64,000 bases of DNA, taken from assembly GCF_001598475.1 (NCBI RefSeq), contig NZ_BCZA01000012.1:62001-126000 (forward strand), written 5' to 3'. Positions within the stretch are counted from its first letter, which is position 1. The number at the start of each line of letters is the position of its first letter. Source of the stretch: Pantoea agglomerans NBRC 102470 (GTDB lineage: Bacteria > Pseudomonadota > Gammaproteobacteria > Enterobacterales > Enterobacteriaceae). The notes under the pieces are model-generated. The model saw only the letters and a program-made list of their open reading frames with translations. It ran no database searches and had not been told where the DNA came from. Both the position numbers and the translations under genes were made by a program. Shown here piece by piece: positions 19,393 through 29,854 of the stretch.

Positions 19393-19393
19393 G

Positions 19394-20374
19394 TTAGCTG
19401 GATGCGCGTTCAACGCGCGTCCACGGCAGCACCTCGCGGATGACTGGCGCATTAGCGTTGCGGATCTTTTGCAGCAGCAATTGCACGCTACGCGCGCCCA
19501 GCTGGTTCATCGGCTGCTCGATGGTCGTCAGCGGCGGATTCAGGCTGCGGGTAAACGACACGCCATCAAACCCGACCACCGCCAGATCTTCCGGCACGCG
19601 CAGACCCGCTTCCAGCGCCGCATGCACCACGCCTACCGCCAGCACATCTGAAACCGCAAACACCGCATCCGGCGGTTCCGGCAGCGCCATCAACTCCCTT
19701 AGCCCCTGACTGCCCGCCTCACAGGAGATTTCGTAAGTGTAGGAGACGCCGGACCACGCATACCCCAGCTCCTCAATCGCCTGCCGGTAGCCCTTTTCAC
19801 GATGATGCGAGTAAAGGTAACGCATGTCGCCATTGATCAGCCCGATGCGTTTACGCCCTTTACCGGCAAGGTAGTGGACGGTGTCGCGCGCGGCTTCAAG
19901 GTGATCAATGCTGACCGAGGAGGCGGGGATATCCGGATCAAATTCGCAGCACTGCACCCAGGGCGCCCCGGCAATGAGCGCCTGCAAATCCTGTAAACCG
20001 GAGGCCGCATCCATCGTAATTACGCCATCCACCACTTTTCCGGTCAGCAGGGAGAGATAAGCGGCTTCACGCTGGAGCTGCGAGGCGGAGTTACAGAGCA
20101 GGATGTGATAGCCGTGCAGTTCCGCTTCGGCCTCGATGCCCTGAACCACGCGTGAACAGAAGGGATTGGTGATATCCGAGATCAGCACCAGCAGCATGTT
20201 GCTTTGCGACGTACGCAGCTGACGCGCCAGTAAGTTGGGCTGATAGTCGCAGGCAGAGATTGCCGCCAGAACTTTCTCACGCGTATCGGGCTTCACGCCG
20301 GGATGCGCGTTGAGAACCCGCGATACCGTGGCTTTGGAGACGCCAGCCAGCTGAGCGACTTTCTCGATCGACAT
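19394..20374 (-). CDS. LacI-family transcriptional regulator
   Basis: 326-residue regulator with an N-terminal LacI-type helix-turn-helix (MSIEKVAQLAGVSKATVSRVLN) and a periplasmic-binding-protein-like effector domain (ISDITNPFCSRVVQGIE; final VVGFDGVSFTRSLNPPLTTIEQP). A longer frame adds 25 codons without family support. It is divergent from tauA with about 236 bp between and convergent with the LysE-type gene. The effector is unknown. tau genes are usually controlled by the LysR-type Cbl and CysB, so control of tau by this protein is only a possibility. Confidence 0.9.
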   Translation of the reverse strand: MSIEKVAQLAGVSKATVSRVLNAHPGVKPDTREKVLAAISACDYQPNLLARQLRTSQSNMLLVLISDITNPFCSRVVQGIEAEAELHGYHILLCNSASQLQREAAYLSLLTGKVVDGVITMDAASGLQDLQALIAGAPWVQCCEFDPDIPASSVSIDHLEAARDTVHYLAGKGRKRIGLINGDMRYLYSHHREKGYRQAIEELGYAWSGVSYTYEISCEAGSQGLRELMALPEPPDAVFAVSDVLAVGVVHAALEAGLRVPEDLAVVGFDGVSFTRSLNPPLTTIEQPMNQLGARSVQLLLQKIRNANAPVIREVLPWTRVERASS

Positions 20375-20610
20375 CGGATTCAGAAACCTTAACAGGCAAT
20401 AATTGGGAACGCATATGAATAGCACAGGGACAATGTGAGCGCCTGACATTTTTGCTTACTTTAGCTATTTTCAGCATTTGCGATTTTTGACTTAGTTTTG
20501 CAGATAGTGATCTAAGAACTTATTTCTATTAGGGATAATTTTTAATTCCTTTATGAAACTATAGCGCGCAGAGACACTGCCTCCACTATAAAAACGGTGG
20601 GGTAGTGATC

Positions 20611-21588
20611 ATGGCAGCAACACGTTTAACTTTTTTAGCCGCAGCGCTGGCGCTGCTGGCGTTTCGGGCTGATGCGGTCAATGTCACCGTGGCTTACCAG
20701 ACCTCGGCTGAGCCGGCGAAAGTGGCGCAGGCTGACAACAGCTTTGCGAAAGAAAGCGGGGCCAGCGTTGACTGGCGCAAGTTTGACAGCGGCGCCGGGG
20801 TATTACGTGCGATGGCGTCCGGTGACGTCCAGATTGGCAATATCGGTTCCAGCCCGTTAGCGGTCGCGGCGGCGCAGAAGCTGCCGATTGAAGCCTTTTT
20901 ACTCGCCTCTCAGCTGGGCAACTCTGAAGCGCTGGTGGTGAAGAAGAACATCACTACGCCCAAAGATTTAATTGGCAAACGCATCGCGGTGCCGTTCATC
21001 TCTACCACCCACTACAGCCTGCTGGCTGCTCTGAAACACTGGGGCATCAAACCGTCCCAGGTACAGCTGGTCAATCTGCAGCCGCCAGCGATTATTGCTG
21101 CCTGGCAGCGTGGCGACATTGATGGCGCTTACGTCTGGGCACCGGCGGTTAATGAGCTGGAAAAAGAGGGCAAAGTGTTAACCGACTCTGCGGAAGTGGG
21201 AAGCTGGGGATCGCCGACGCTGGATGTCTGGGTCGTACGCAAAGATTTTGCTCAGCAGCATCCGGAGATCGTGACTGCTTTTGCCCGCAGCGCGCTTGAC
21301 GCGCAGCAGGCCTACCTGAACAGCCCCGACAGCTGGCTGAAGCAGTCCGATAACCTCAGCAAACTCTCTCGCCTTAGCGGTGTGCCGGAAGCACAGGTGC
21401 CCGGTCTGGTGAAGGGCAATACCTACCTCACGGCGCAGCAGCAGGTTGAGCAACTGGGCAAACCGGTCAATAAAGCGATCGTCGATACCGCGCAGTTTCT
21501 GAAAGCACAGGGCCGGGTGCCGCAGGCGGATAACGACTACAGCAGCTATGTGACCTCCCGTTTCGTCGAGCCATTAGTTAAACCTTAA
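20611..21588 (+). CDS. tauA: Taurine ABC transporter, periplasmic binding protein
   Basis: 325-residue solute-binding protein with a Sec signal peptide (AATRLTFLAAALALLAFRADA, cleavage near residue 22) and strong resemblance to E. coli TauA (VNVTVAYQTSAEPAKVAQAD, PFISTTHYSLLAALKHWGIKP, DIDGAYVWAPAVN). It binds taurine for import as a sulfur source. A GTG two codons upstream (20605) is an alternative start. First gene of tauABCD; tauB follows after 9 bases with AAGGAGG before it. GATAAT near 20534 is a possible -10, but no clear -35 was seen. Confidence 0.95.
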   Translation: MAATRLTFLAAALALLAFRADAVNVTVAYQTSAEPAKVAQADNSFAKESGASVDWRKFDSGAGVLRAMASGDVQIGNIGSSPLAVAAAQKLPIEAFLLASQLGNSEALVVKKNITTPKDLIGKRIAVPFISTTHYSLLAALKHWGIKPSQVQLVNLQPPAIIAAWQRGDIDGAYVWAPAVNELEKEGKVLTDSAEVGSWGSPTLDVWVVRKDFAQQHPEIVTAFARSALDAQQAYLNSPDSWLKQSDNLSKLSRLSGVPEAQVPGLVKGNTYLTAQQQVEQLGKPVNKAIVDTAQFLKAQGRVPQADNDYSSYVTSRFVEPLVKP

Positions 21589-21597
21589 GGAGGCACT

Positions 21598-22365
21598 ATG
21601 CTGCGCATCGCTCACCTTAATGCCCGTTATGCCGGACAGCCGGTGTTGCAGGATATCAATCTGCAGCTGGATAGCCATGAACTGCTGGTGGTGCTCGGCC
21701 CCTCCGGCTGCGGCAAAACCACACTGCTCAATCTGGTTGCCGGTTTCCTGCCGGTGGAGTCGGGCAGCATCACGCTGGATAACCAGCCGGTGACCGGGCC
21801 TGGTGCGGAGCGCGGCGTGGTGTTTCAGCATGAAGGATTACTGCCGTGGCGCAACGTGCTGGATAACGTCGCCTTTGGCCTGCAGCTGGCGGGGATGTCA
21901 CGCCCGGATCGCGACGCGATTGCCCGCCGGTTAATCAGGCAGGTGGGGCTTGAAGGTGCGGAAAAGCGCGCCATCTGGCAGTTGTCCGGTGGTCAGCGTC
22001 AGCGGGTGGGCATTGCGCGTGCGCTGGCTACCGATCCACAACTGCTATTGCTGGATGAGCCTTTCGGCGCACTGGATGCCTTTACCCGAGAGCAGATGCA
22101 AACCCTGCTGCTGACGCTGTGGCGCGACAGCGGTAAACAGATTCTGTTGATTACGCACGACATAGAAGAGGCGATTTTCCTGGCCAGCGAACTGATTCTG
22201 CTGTCGCCAGGACCGGGCCGCATCGTAGAGCGGCTGCGTCCTGGCTTTGGTCAGCGCTTTGCCGCGGGAGAGTCGTGCCGCAGCATCAAATCCGATCCGC
22301 AGTTTATCGCCCAGCGCGAGTATGTGCTGAGCCGGGTCTTTGATCAGCGGGAGGCGTTTGCATGA
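21598..22365 (+). CDS. tauB: Taurine ABC transporter, ATP-binding protein
   Basis: 255-residue ABC ATPase energising taurine uptake. Walker [10 protein letters not shown] near residue 36, Q-loop FQHEG, signature [15 protein letters not shown] near 131, Walker [13 protein letters not shown] near 152 and the switch His in [10 protein letters not shown]. The stop overlaps the tauC start by 4 bases (ATGA). Confidence 0.96.
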   Translation: MLRIAHLNARYAGQPVLQDINLQLDSHELLVVLGPSGCGKTTLLNLVAGFLPVESGSITLDNQPVTGPGAERGVVFQHEGLLPWRNVLDNVAFGLQLAGMSRPDRDAIARRLIRQVGLEGAEKRAIWQLSGGQRQRVGIARALATDPQLLLLDEPFGALDAFTREQMQTLLLTLWRDSGKQILLITHDIEEAIFLASELILLSPGPGRIVERLRPGFGQRFAAGESCRSIKSDPQFIAQREYVLSRVFDQREAFA

Positions 22366-23189
22366 GTGCACTCATCAATGACAAGTCTCTGCCGGTGCGC
22401 CGTCGTTTGCGCTGGCCGTTTTCAACCGCCTTCACGCTGAGCATGCTGAGTCTCTCTCTGCTGTTGCTGCTCTGGTGGGGCGTGACCGCGCTGGGCCTGA
22501 TTGCCCCGCTGTTCCTGCCGTCGCCGCAGCAGGTGTTAAGCAAGCTGCTGCTGATTGCCAGCGCGCAGGGCTTTATGGATGCCACGCTGTGGCAGCATCT
22601 GGCCGCCAGCCTGACACGAATGCTGATTGCGCTGACTGCCGCTGCCGCCATCGGTATTCCTGTAGGGATCCTGATGGGCCTCAGCCCGGTCGCTCGCGGG
22701 TTGCTCGATCCTCTGATTGAACTCTATCGCCCGATTCCGCCACTCGCCTATCTGCCATTGATGGTGATCTGGTTCGGCATTGGTGAGACCTCGAAAATCC
22801 TGCTGATCTATCTGGCGATTTTCGCGCCGGTGACGCTTTCCACCCTGGCCGGTGTGCGTAACACGCAGCAGGTCCGACTGCGTGCGGCGCGCTCGCTGGG
22901 GGCTAACCGCTGGCAACTGCTGCGCTGGGTGATTCTGCCAGGCGCGTTGCCGGAGATCCTCACCGGTCTGCGCATCGGTCTGGGGGTTGGCTGGTCAACG
23001 CTGGTGGCCGCTGAGCTGATTGCCGCCACGCGGGGTCTGGGTTTTATGGTGCAGTCAGCAGGAGAATTCCTCGCCACCGATGTGGTGCTGGCGGGTATCG
23101 CGGTAATCGCCTTTATTGCTTTTAGCTTAGAACTCGGGCTCCGCGCGTTGCAGCGCCGTCTGACGCCCTGGAGTGGAGAACAATCATGA
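22362..23189 (+). CDS. tauC: Taurine ABC transporter, permease
   Basis: 275-residue inner-membrane permease with about six hydrophobic segments and the EAA-type coupling loop ([34 protein letters not shown] near residues 172-205) that contacts TauB. The start overlaps tauB and the stop overlaps tauD, each by 4 bases, so tauBCD are translated as a coupled unit. Confidence 0.95.
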   Translation: MSALINDKSLPVRRRLRWPFSTAFTLSMLSLSLLLLLWWGVTALGLIAPLFLPSPQQVLSKLLLIASAQGFMDATLWQHLAASLTRMLIALTAAAAIGIPVGILMGLSPVARGLLDPLIELYRPIPPLAYLPLMVIWFGIGETSKILLIYLAIFAPVTLSTLAGVRNTQQVRLRAARSLGANRWQLLRWVILPGALPEILTGLRIGLGVGWSTLVAAELIAATRGLGFMVQSAGEFLATDVVLAGIAVIAFIAFSLELGLRALQRRLTPWSGEQS

Positions 23190-24025
23190 ACGAACGTCTC
23201 AGTTTTACCCCGCTTGGCCCGTACATTGGCGCGCAGGTCTCAAACCTGGATGTGTCTCGCCCATTGAGTGATGCTCAGTTTGAGCAGCTTTATCATGGCC
23301 TGCTTCGTCATCAGGTGCTGTTTCTGCGTGACCAGAAAATAACGCCGGAACAGCACCGCGCGCTGGCAATCCGCTTTGGCGATCTGCATATCCATCCGGT
23401 CTATCCGCATGCGGAAGGCGTCGAGGAGATTATCGTGCTGGATACCCATCAGGATAATCCGCCAGATAATGACAACTGGCATACCGATGTCACCTTTATT
23501 GATACGCCGCCAGCGATCGCCTTGCTGGCCTCGAAGGTGTTACCGGAGTCGGGGGGTGACACGCTCTGGACCAGCGGGATTGCGGCTTACGAAGCGCTCT
23601 CTGAACCCTTTAAGCAGCTGCTGGCAGGTCTCCATGCCGAGCATGATTTCAAAAAGTCATTCCAGGAGTATAAGTACCGCAAAACGGAGGAGGAGCATCA
23701 GCGCTGGCAGCAGGCGGTAGCAAAACATCCGCCGGTGCAGCATCCGGTTATCCGCACCCATCCGGTCAGCGGCAAAAAAGCGCTGTTTGTGAATGAGGGC
23801 TTTACCTCGCGGATCGTCGATTTAAGCGAGAAAGAGAGTGATGCGGTGCTGGGCTTTCTGTTTGCGCACGCCACCAAACCGGAGTTTCAGGTGCGCTGGC
23901 GCTGGCAGCCAGACGATCTGGCTATCTGGGATAATCGGGTCACGCAGCATTATGCCAATGCTGATTACTATCCTGCCCGGCGCATCATGCAGCGGGCAAC
24001 GGTGCTGGGCGATAAACCCCGTTAA
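23186..24025 (+). CDS. tauD: Taurine dioxygenase
   Basis: 279-residue Fe(II)/2-oxoglutarate dioxygenase that converts taurine to aminoacetaldehyde and sulfite. The iron ligands are His99, Asp101 (HTD) and His255, with Arg266 and Arg270 for 2-oxoglutarate and substrate binding, all at the same numbers as in E. coli TauD. With tauABC it forms a complete uptake and desulfonation operon used during sulfate starvation. A strong terminator follows. Confidence 0.96.
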   Translation: MNERLSFTPLGPYIGAQVSNLDVSRPLSDAQFEQLYHGLLRHQVLFLRDQKITPEQHRALAIRFGDLHIHPVYPHAEGVEEIIVLDTHQDNPPDNDNWHTDVTFIDTPPAIALLASKVLPESGGDTLWTSGIAAYEALSEPFKQLLAGLHAEHDFKKSFQEYKYRKTEEEHQRWQQAVAKHPPVQHPVIRTHPVSGKKALFVNEGFTSRIVDLSEKESDAVLGFLFAHATKPEFQVRWRWQPDDLAIWDNRVTQHYANADYYPARRIMQRATVLGDKPR

Positions 24026-24030
24026 AAGAG

Positions 24031-24059
24031 AATCTCCCCGCGAGCGGGGAGATTTTTTT
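24031..24059. terminator. Terminator between tauD and yheS
   Basis: A 10-bp perfect stem (24031-24040 with 24045-24054), 4-base loop, then a T run on the plus strand; on the minus strand it is followed by CTCTTTT. It lies between convergent tauD and yheS and probably works in both directions. Confidence 0.88.
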
Positions 24060-25962
24060 ATGAGGCCATAATCTGTTCGAGCTGTTCCTGCGCTTCCAGC
24101 CACGCCATCTCCACCTCTTCCAGCGCAGATTTGCTCTCCGCCTGACGCTGCAGCGCGGTGGTCAGGTCCGCTTTACGGCTCTGTTCATAGATAGCGCTGT
24201 CTGAGAGCTGAGCTTCGGCTTCGGCCAGCTGGCTCTGCCATTTGCTCATCTGCTTTTCCAGCTTCTCTATCTCTTTGCGCAGCGGTTGCGTCTGGGTGCG
24301 CAGTTCAGCATCACGACGCTTCTGGTCTTTACGCGCCTGGGCACTGTTGCCGTTATCCTGCTTCGGCGCGGCATCCTGTTGCGCCTGCTGCTTCTGCAGA
24401 TCGCTCAGCCACTTCTGATAATCTTCGAGATCGCCTTCAAACACATCCACTTTGCCATCATGCACCAGATAGAGATCGTCGGTGGTCGCGCGCAGCAGAT
24501 GTCGGTCGTGCGATACCACGACCAGCGCACCTTCGAAGTCGATCAACGCTTCGGTCAGCGCCTGGCGCATATCGAGATCGAGGTGGTTGGTGGGTTCATC
24601 CAGCAGCAGCAGGTTAGGGCGCTGCCAGACAATCAGCGCCAGCACCAGTCGCGCTTTCTCTCCGCCGGAGAAGCGCTCAGTGATTTCAGTGACTTTATCG
24701 CCGCGGAAATCGAAGCCGCCCAGATAGTCGCGCAGCTGCTGTTCCAGCACCTCAGGCGCAATACGCGACAGATGCTGCAGCGGTGACTCATCAGCTCGCA
24801 GATACTCCAGCTGATGCTGAGCGAAGTAACCGAGCTTGATCCCTTTCGCCAGACCCATCTTGCCGTCCATCGCCTCCAGCTCACCCGCCAGCAGCTTAAT
24901 CAGGGTCGATTTACCGGCACCGTTACGTCCCAGCAGGCCGATGCGCGAGCCGGGGACCAGGTTGAGCTTGATGGCGTCGAGAATAATACGGTCGCCATAA
25001 CCCGCAGTGACCTTCTCCATCTTCATCAGCGGATTAGGCAGGTTCTCCGGCTTGCGGAAAGTGAAGCTGAATGGGTTATCGACATGGGCGGGCGCAATCA
25101 TCTCCATGCGCTCCAGCATCTTGATGCGGCTCTGCGCCTGCTTCGCCTTGGTGGCCTGGGCACGGAAGCGATCAATGTAGCTGTGCAGGTGCGCCACTTT
25201 CTCCTGCTGGCTCTCATACAGCGACTGCTGCTGAGCCAGTTTGGCGACGCGCTGCCGCTCAAAGGAGCTGTAGTTGCCGGTATATTCGAACATCGACTCC
25301 TGTTCGATATGAATAATTTTGTCGATGACGGGATCGAGGAAATCACGATCGTGCGAAATCAGAATCAGCGTGCCTTCATAACTCTTCAGCCAGCGCTCCA
25401 GCCAGATCACCGCATCGAGATCGAGGTGGTTGGTCGGTTCATCCAGCAGCAGCAGATCGGAACGGCAAATCAGCGCCTGTGCCAGGTTGAGGCGCATGCG
25501 CCAGCCACCCGAGAAGTCGCTGACCGGGCGTTGCAGCTGTTCCTGACTGAAGCCCAGACCATGCAGCAGGCTTGAGGCGCGCGCATGGATGCTCCACGCC
25601 TGCACCGCGTCCAGCTTGCCATGCAGCAGCGCGATGGCATTGCCATCGTCACGCAGATTGGCGTCCGCCAGTTCTGCCTCAAGCTGGCGAAACTGGCGAT
25701 CGCCATCAATCACGTACTCCAGCGCGGCTTTATCCAGCGCAGGGGTTTCCTGATTCACCCAGGCCAGCGCCCAGTGACTGGGGAAAGTGACGGTACCGGC
25801 ATCGCTGGTGATTTCACCTTTTAACAGCGACAGCAGCGTGGATTTTCCACAGCCGTTTTTACCCACCAGCCCGACCTTCTGGCCGGGATTAATGGTGGCG
25901 GTGGCATTGTCGAGCAGGACGCGGATGCCGCGGCGAATTTGTAAGGCTGAGAAGACAATCAT
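24058..25962 (-). CDS. yheS: ABC-F family ATPase YheS
   Basis: 634-residue soluble protein with two ABC ATPase domains and no membrane segments. Domain 1 has Walker A GKNGCGKST near 35 and signature FSGGWRMRL; domain 2 has GRNGAGKST near 345 and signature FSGGEKARL; the inter-domain linker is charged, and a Lys/Glu-rich coiled coil forms the last 100 residues. ABC-F proteins act on the ribosome; YheS is linked in E. coli to relief of translational stalling. Divergent from kefG. Confidence 0.95.
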   Translation of the reverse strand: MIVFSALQIRRGIRVLLDNATATINPGQKVGLVGKNGCGKSTLLSLLKGEITSDAGTVTFPSHWALAWVNQETPALDKAALEYVIDGDRQFRQLEAELADANLRDDGNAIALLHGKLDAVQAWSIHARASSLLHGLGFSQEQLQRPVSDFSGGWRMRLNLAQALICRSDLLLLDEPTNHLDLDAVIWLERWLKSYEGTLILISHDRDFLDPVIDKIIHIEQESMFEYTGNYSSFERQRVAKLAQQQSLYESQQEKVAHLHSYIDRFRAQATKAKQAQSRIKMLERMEMIAPAHVDNPFSFTFRKPENLPNPLMKMEKVTAGYGDRIILDAIKLNLVPGSRIGLLGRNGAGKSTLIKLLAGELEAMDGKMGLAKGIKLGYFAQHQLEYLRADESPLQHLSRIAPEVLEQQLRDYLGGFDFRGDKVTEITERFSGGEKARLVLALIVWQRPNLLLLDEPTNHLDLDMRQALTEALIDFEGALVVVSHDRHLLRATTDDLYLVHDGKVDVFEGDLEDYQKWLSDLQKQQAQQDAAPKQDNGNSAQARKDQKRRDAELRTQTQPLRKEIEKLEKQMSKWQSQLAEAEAQLSDSAIYEQSRKADLTTALQRQAESKSALEEVEMAWLEAQEQLEQIMAS

Positions 25963-26074
25963 GTAAGCGCCGTATCGTCAGAATATGTTAATTTACTGGC
26001 AACATAATGAGATTTTGCTGCGTCGTGCATGGTAGCGGAAAACCGCACCAATGACGACGCTTTGGAGGGAAAGG

Positions 26075-26626
26075 ATGTCGCAGCCACCCAGGGTTTTGCT
26101 GCTTTATGCTCATCCGGAATCACAGGATTCGATCGCCAATCGGATTCTGCTGCAGCCGGCTCAGGCACTGGAACACGTTACCGTGCACGATCTGTACGCA
26201 ACCTATCCGGATTTTTTTATCGATATTCACCATGAACAACAGCTGCTGCGTGAACATGATGTCATCATTTTTCAGCATCCGCTCTATACCTATAGCTGTC
26301 CGGCGCTGCTGAAAGAGTGGCTGGACAGGGTTCTGTCGCGCGGTTTCGCCAATGGCGTGGATGGCAATGCGCTTGAAGGAAAGTACTGGCGCAGTGTCGT
26401 CACCACCGGAGAACCGGAAAGTGCCTTCAGACATCAGGGTCTGAACCGCTATTCGCTCAATGACATTATGCGTCCTTTTGAGCTGACTGCGCAGATGTGC
26501 CGTATGCACTGGATGCCGCCGATGATCGTCTACTGGGCGCGTCGTCAGAGTCCTGAATTAATGAAAAATTACGCCCGCGCCTATGGCGACTGGCTGGCGG
26601 CACCGCTGCCGAATGGAGGGGTATAG
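26075..26626 (+). CDS. kefG: Glutathione-regulated potassium-efflux ancillary protein KefG
   Basis: 183-residue flavodoxin-fold quinone oxidoreductase-type protein, the activating partner of KefB. The start at 26075 ([19 protein letters not shown]) matches E. coli KefG and follows GGAGG; an 8-codon longer frame is rejected. Recognisable blocks are [26 protein letters not shown] (residues about 69-94) and TTGEPESA. Its stop codon is immediately followed by the kefB ATG, so the pair is coupled. Confidence 0.95.
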   Translation: MSQPPRVLLLYAHPESQDSIANRILLQPAQALEHVTVHDLYATYPDFFIDIHHEQQLLREHDVIIFQHPLYTYSCPALLKEWLDRVLSRGFANGVDGNALEGKYWRSVVTTGEPESAFRHQGLNRYSLNDIMRPFELTAQMCRMHWMPPMIVYWARRQSPELMKNYARAYGDWLAAPLPNGGV

Positions 26627-28432
26627 ATGGAAGGGCAAACGCTGCTGACCGCCGGGGTGATTTATCTGGTCGCGGCGGTATTGATTGTACCGGTGGCGGC
26701 GCGCCTCGGTATTGGTGCAGTTCTGGGCTATCTGGTGGCGGGTATCGCTATCGGCCCGTGGGGATTAGGCTTTATCAGCGACGTCGACGAGATTCTGCAC
26801 TTCTCTGAGCTCGGCGTGGTGTTCCTGATGTTTATTATCGGGCTGGAGCTGAACCCGGCAAAGCTGTGGGCGCTGCGCCGCTCCATTTTTGGCGTCGGCG
26901 CGGCGCAGGTGATCTTCTCAGCGGCGATTCTGGGCGGCTTATTGTGGCTGACCAACTTTAGCTGGCAGGCGGCGATCATTGGCGGGATTGGTCTGGCGAT
27001 GTCCTCGACCGCTATGGCCCTGCAGCTGATGATGGATAAAGGCATGAACCGCAGCGAAGCGGGGCAACTGGGCTTTTCAGTGTTGCTGTTTCAGGATATC
27101 GCGGTGATCCCAGCCCTGGCGCTGATCCCGCTGCTGGCCGGAACCGACAGCGGTCATATCGACTGGATGAAGGTCGGCATGAAAGTACTGGCGTTTGCCG
27201 GCATGCTGGTAGGCGGACGCTATCTGCTGCGGCCTATCTTCCGTTACATCGCTGCGTCGGGCGTGCGCGAAGTCTTTACCGCCGCTTCGCTGCTGCTGGT
27301 GCTGGGCTCGGCGCTGTTTATGGATGCGCTGGGTCTGTCGATGGCACTGGGGACCTTTATTGCCGGGATCCTGCTGGCGGAGAGCGAGTACCGGCATGAG
27401 CTGGAAGTCGCCATCGACCCGTTTAAAGGTTTACTGCTGGGCCTGTTCTTTATTTCGGTTGGCATGGCGCTCAACCTCGGTGTGCTCTATACCCATATTG
27501 TGACCATCCTGCTGGGCGTCGTGACGCTGGTGGCGGTGAAAACGCTGGTGCTCTATCTGCTGGCGCGCATTTATGGCTTGCGCAGCTCTGAGCGGCAGCA
27601 GTTCGCTGGCGTACTGAGTCAGGGGGGCGAGTTCGCCTTTGTGCTCTTTTCCGCGGCCTCCTCGGCAAAGCTGTTCTCTGGCGATCAACTGCCGATGCTG
27701 CTGGTGACGGTAACCCTGTCGATGATGACCACGCCGCTGCTGATGAAGGGAATCGATCGTCTGCTGGCACGCCGCTTCAATGAGCCGGATGACGAGGCAG
27801 AGAAACACTTTGTCGAAGACGATCAGCCGCAGGTGATTGTGGTGGGCTTTGGTCGCTTCGGGCAGGTCGTGGGGCGTTTGCTGATGGCGAATAACAAACG
27901 CATCACCGTGCTTGAGCGCGATATCAGTGCAGTCAGTCTGATGCGGAAATATGGCTATAAGGTCTATTACGGCGACGCCACCGAACTGGAGTTGCTGCGG
28001 GCCGCCGGTGCGGCCAGCGCTCAGGCGATTGTGATCACCTGTAACGAGCCCGAAGATGTGATGACGATTGTACATCTGTGCCAGCAGCATTTTCCGCAGT
28101 TGCAGATTCAGGCGCGCGCCCGGGGCCGTGTAGAAGCGCATGAACTGCTTCAGGCGGGCGTCACGCAGTTCTCGCGTGAGACCTTCTCCAGTGCGCTGGA
28201 GCTGGGACGTAAAACGCTGATGACGCTGGGGATGCATCCGCATCAGGCGCACCGCGCCCAGCAGTATTTCCGCCATCTTGATATGCGGATGCTGCGCGAG
28301 CTGATGCCCAATCTCTCTGAAAGCGCGCAGGCTTCGCGCGTCCGTGAAGCGCGGCGCGAACTGGAAGATATCTTCCAGCGCGAAATGCAGCGCGAAAAGC
28401 GGCAGATCGACGGCTGGGACGATGATGAATAA
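26627..28432 (+). CDS. kefB: Glutathione-regulated potassium-efflux antiporter KefB
   Basis: 601-residue CPA2 K+/H+ antiporter. The first 380 residues form about 12-13 hydrophobic helices of the Na+/H+ exchanger domain; the cytosolic RCK/TrkA-N domain begins at [17 protein letters not shown] near residue 404. In E. coli, glutathione keeps the channel shut and glutathione adducts of electrophiles open it, acidifying the cytoplasm for protection. Length equals E. coli KefB. It starts directly at the kefG stop. Confidence 0.96.
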   Translation: MEGQTLLTAGVIYLVAAVLIVPVAARLGIGAVLGYLVAGIAIGPWGLGFISDVDEILHFSELGVVFLMFIIGLELNPAKLWALRRSIFGVGAAQVIFSAAILGGLLWLTNFSWQAAIIGGIGLAMSSTAMALQLMMDKGMNRSEAGQLGFSVLLFQDIAVIPALALIPLLAGTDSGHIDWMKVGMKVLAFAGMLVGGRYLLRPIFRYIAASGVREVFTAASLLLVLGSALFMDALGLSMALGTFIAGILLAESEYRHELEVAIDPFKGLLLGLFFISVGMALNLGVLYTHIVTILLGVVTLVAVKTLVLYLLARIYGLRSSERQQFAGVLSQGGEFAFVLFSAASSAKLFSGDQLPMLLVTVTLSMMTTPLLMKGIDRLLARRFNEPDDEAEKHFVEDDQPQVIVVGFGRFGQVVGRLLMANNKRITVLERDISAVSLMRKYGYKVYYGDATELELLRAAGAASAQAIVITCNEPEDVMTIVHLCQQHFPQLQIQARARGRVEAHELLQAGVTQFSRETFSSALELGRKTLMTLGMHPHQAHRAQQYFRHLDMRMLRELMPNLSESAQASRVREARRELEDIFQREMQREKRQIDGWDDDE

Positions 28433-28455
28433 CCTCTTTAAACAGGCAGAAGCTA

Positions 28456-28650
28456 ATGCGTAAACGTTTTATTGCTGGTGCGACATGCCCGCACTGCCAG
28501 GAGAAGGACACGCTGGCAATGTGGCGTGAAAATAATGTCGATGTGGTGGAGTGCGTGAAGTGTGGTCACCAGATGCGTGAGGCCGATAAGCAGGCGCGCG
28601 ATCAGGTTCGCACTAATGAGCAGGTTATCGGTATTTTTCATCCTGAGTAG
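28456..28650 (+). CDS. yheV: YheV-family zinc-ribbon protein
   Basis: 64-residue conserved protein with two CxxC pairs (CPHC near residue 11, CVKC near 35), consistent with one zinc ribbon, followed by GHQMREADKQARD. It matches E. coli YheV in length and position after kefB. Function unknown. The SD region is weak (AGAAGC); 23 bases separate it from kefB, so it is probably in the kefGB transcript. Confidence 0.9.
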   Translation: MRKRFIAGATCPHCQEKDTLAMWRENNVDVVECVKCGHQMREADKQARDQVRTNEQVIGIFHPE

Positions 28651-28847
28651 CGGAATGGCGCAGCTTTTTTTACGCCTGGACTTACAGCGGGATTGAATTC
28701 CGTTACAATTGTCGCCATTAACGCTGTAGTCGCAAGAGAAAGTGAAAACCCTCTTGTACTCAGCCCCGAACCTTTCTGGTTGGTGTTATTGCACGAAAGA
28801 ATAGACCAATGAGACGGGATCTCAGCTCTCAACGGTTAGGAGATATC

Positions 28848-29414
28848 ATGAAAGTAGCAAAAGACCTGGTGGTAAGCCTGGCCTATCAGGTACGTACAGA
28901 AGACGGCGTGTTAGTTGACGAGTCACCGGTGAGTGCACCGTTAGACTACCTGCACGGTCATGGTTCCCTGATTTCTGGTCTGGAAAATGCGCTGGAAAAC
29001 CACATTGCCGGCGACAAGTTTGACGTGCATATCCCGGCAAACGATGCCTACGGTCAGTATGACGATAACCTGGTGCAGCGCGTTCCTAAAGACGTCTTCA
29101 TGGGCGTTGACGAACTGCAGGTTGGCATGCGCTTCCTGGCAGAAACCGATCAGGGCCCGGTACCGGTAGAAATCACCGAAGTGGAAGATGATCACGTCGT
29201 GGTTGATGGTAACCACATGCTGGCGGGTCAGAACCTGAACTTCAACGTTGAAGTGGTTGCTATCCGCGAAGCCACGCCGGAAGAACTGGCTCATGGCCAT
29301 GTTCACGGTGCAGATGGCCATCATCATGACCACGATCACGGCCATGATCACGACCACGACCATGATCAGGGTAAAGGCGGTTGTGGCACTGGCGGCTGCG
29401 GCTGCAGCCACTAA
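28848..29414 (+). CDS. slyD: FKBP-type peptidyl-prolyl isomerase SlyD
   Basis: 188-residue cytoplasmic prolyl isomerase, chaperone and nickel-binding protein. The FKBP domain (MKVAKDLVVSLAYQVRTEDG) with the IF chaperone insert covers residues 1-150. The tail from about 150 is extremely His/Asp rich with several Cys (GCGTGGCGCSH), which in E. coli binds Ni2+ and other metals and helps hydrogenase maturation. The frame extends 13 codons upstream, but the start at 28848 has a TAGGAG SD and family agreement. Confidence 0.96.
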   Translation: MKVAKDLVVSLAYQVRTEDGVLVDESPVSAPLDYLHGHGSLISGLENALENHIAGDKFDVHIPANDAYGQYDDNLVQRVPKDVFMGVDELQVGMRFLAETDQGPVPVEITEVEDDHVVVDGNHMLAGQNLNFNVEVVAIREATPEELAHGHVHGADGHHHDHDHGHDHDHDHDQGKGGCGTGGCGCSH

Positions 29415-29431
29415 GTCTCAACAGACCTTTC

Positions 29432-29458
29432 AAGGCCACCCTCGGGTGGCCTTTCTTT
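29432..29458 (+). terminator. Terminator after slyD
   Basis: A GC-rich stem (29432-29440 with 29445-29453, 4-base loop) followed by TTTCTTTT, 17 bases after the slyD stop. Confidence 0.8.
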
Positions 29459-29509
29459 TGGCGCGCATTCTGGTTCTGCCCGGATAAGCCGGGGCCAGAT
29501 AGCCCGCGA

Positions 29510-29728
29510 TCAGTAGTGCGGTGGTGGCGTCTCTTCAGATTGTGAGGCGACGATCGATGGCGCATTCGCTTTGAGCTTGTCGGTTAAAATGCGCATCTGC
29601 TCACGCATCTTATTCATCTCCAGCTCGTGCTGAACGACCGCGCTGTTCAGCTGATCGATAGTCATCTCCTGAAAGGCCAGTTTGCTCTCCAGCGTCTCCA
29701 GACGCTGTTCCCACTCAGATTGTTGCAT
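29510..29728 (-). CDS. slyX: SlyX protein
   Basis: 72-residue coiled-coil protein (heptad-rich [22 protein letters not shown]) matching E. coli SlyX in length. The C-terminal end TPPPHY is typical. Function unknown. It is transcribed toward slyD and away from fkpA. Confidence 0.92.
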   Translation of the reverse strand: MQQSEWEQRLETLESKLAFQEMTIDQLNSAVVQHELEMNKMREQMRILTDKLKANAPSIVASQSEETPPPHY

Positions 29729-29854
29729 GACCTGTTCCTCTGTTAAGGTGCGACTCGGGGCGTGATTCTACGATCTGAATGCCAGGAATCACCTGTTTTT
29801 TTCACGCCCGGAGGCGTTGCGCTTGAAAAAAGGCAGCGCGGCATCATCTCTGAT

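Noticed and set aside
18790..24025. Prophage or integrative element between yheT and yheS
   Set aside because: No integrase, no tRNA attachment site and no flanking direct repeats were seen; all genes are ordinary metabolic or transport genes.
29328..29376. CAT/GAC-rich run at the slyD 3' end considered as a simple-sequence repeat
   Set aside because: It encodes the known metal-binding His/Asp tail of SlyD and is under protein-level selection.
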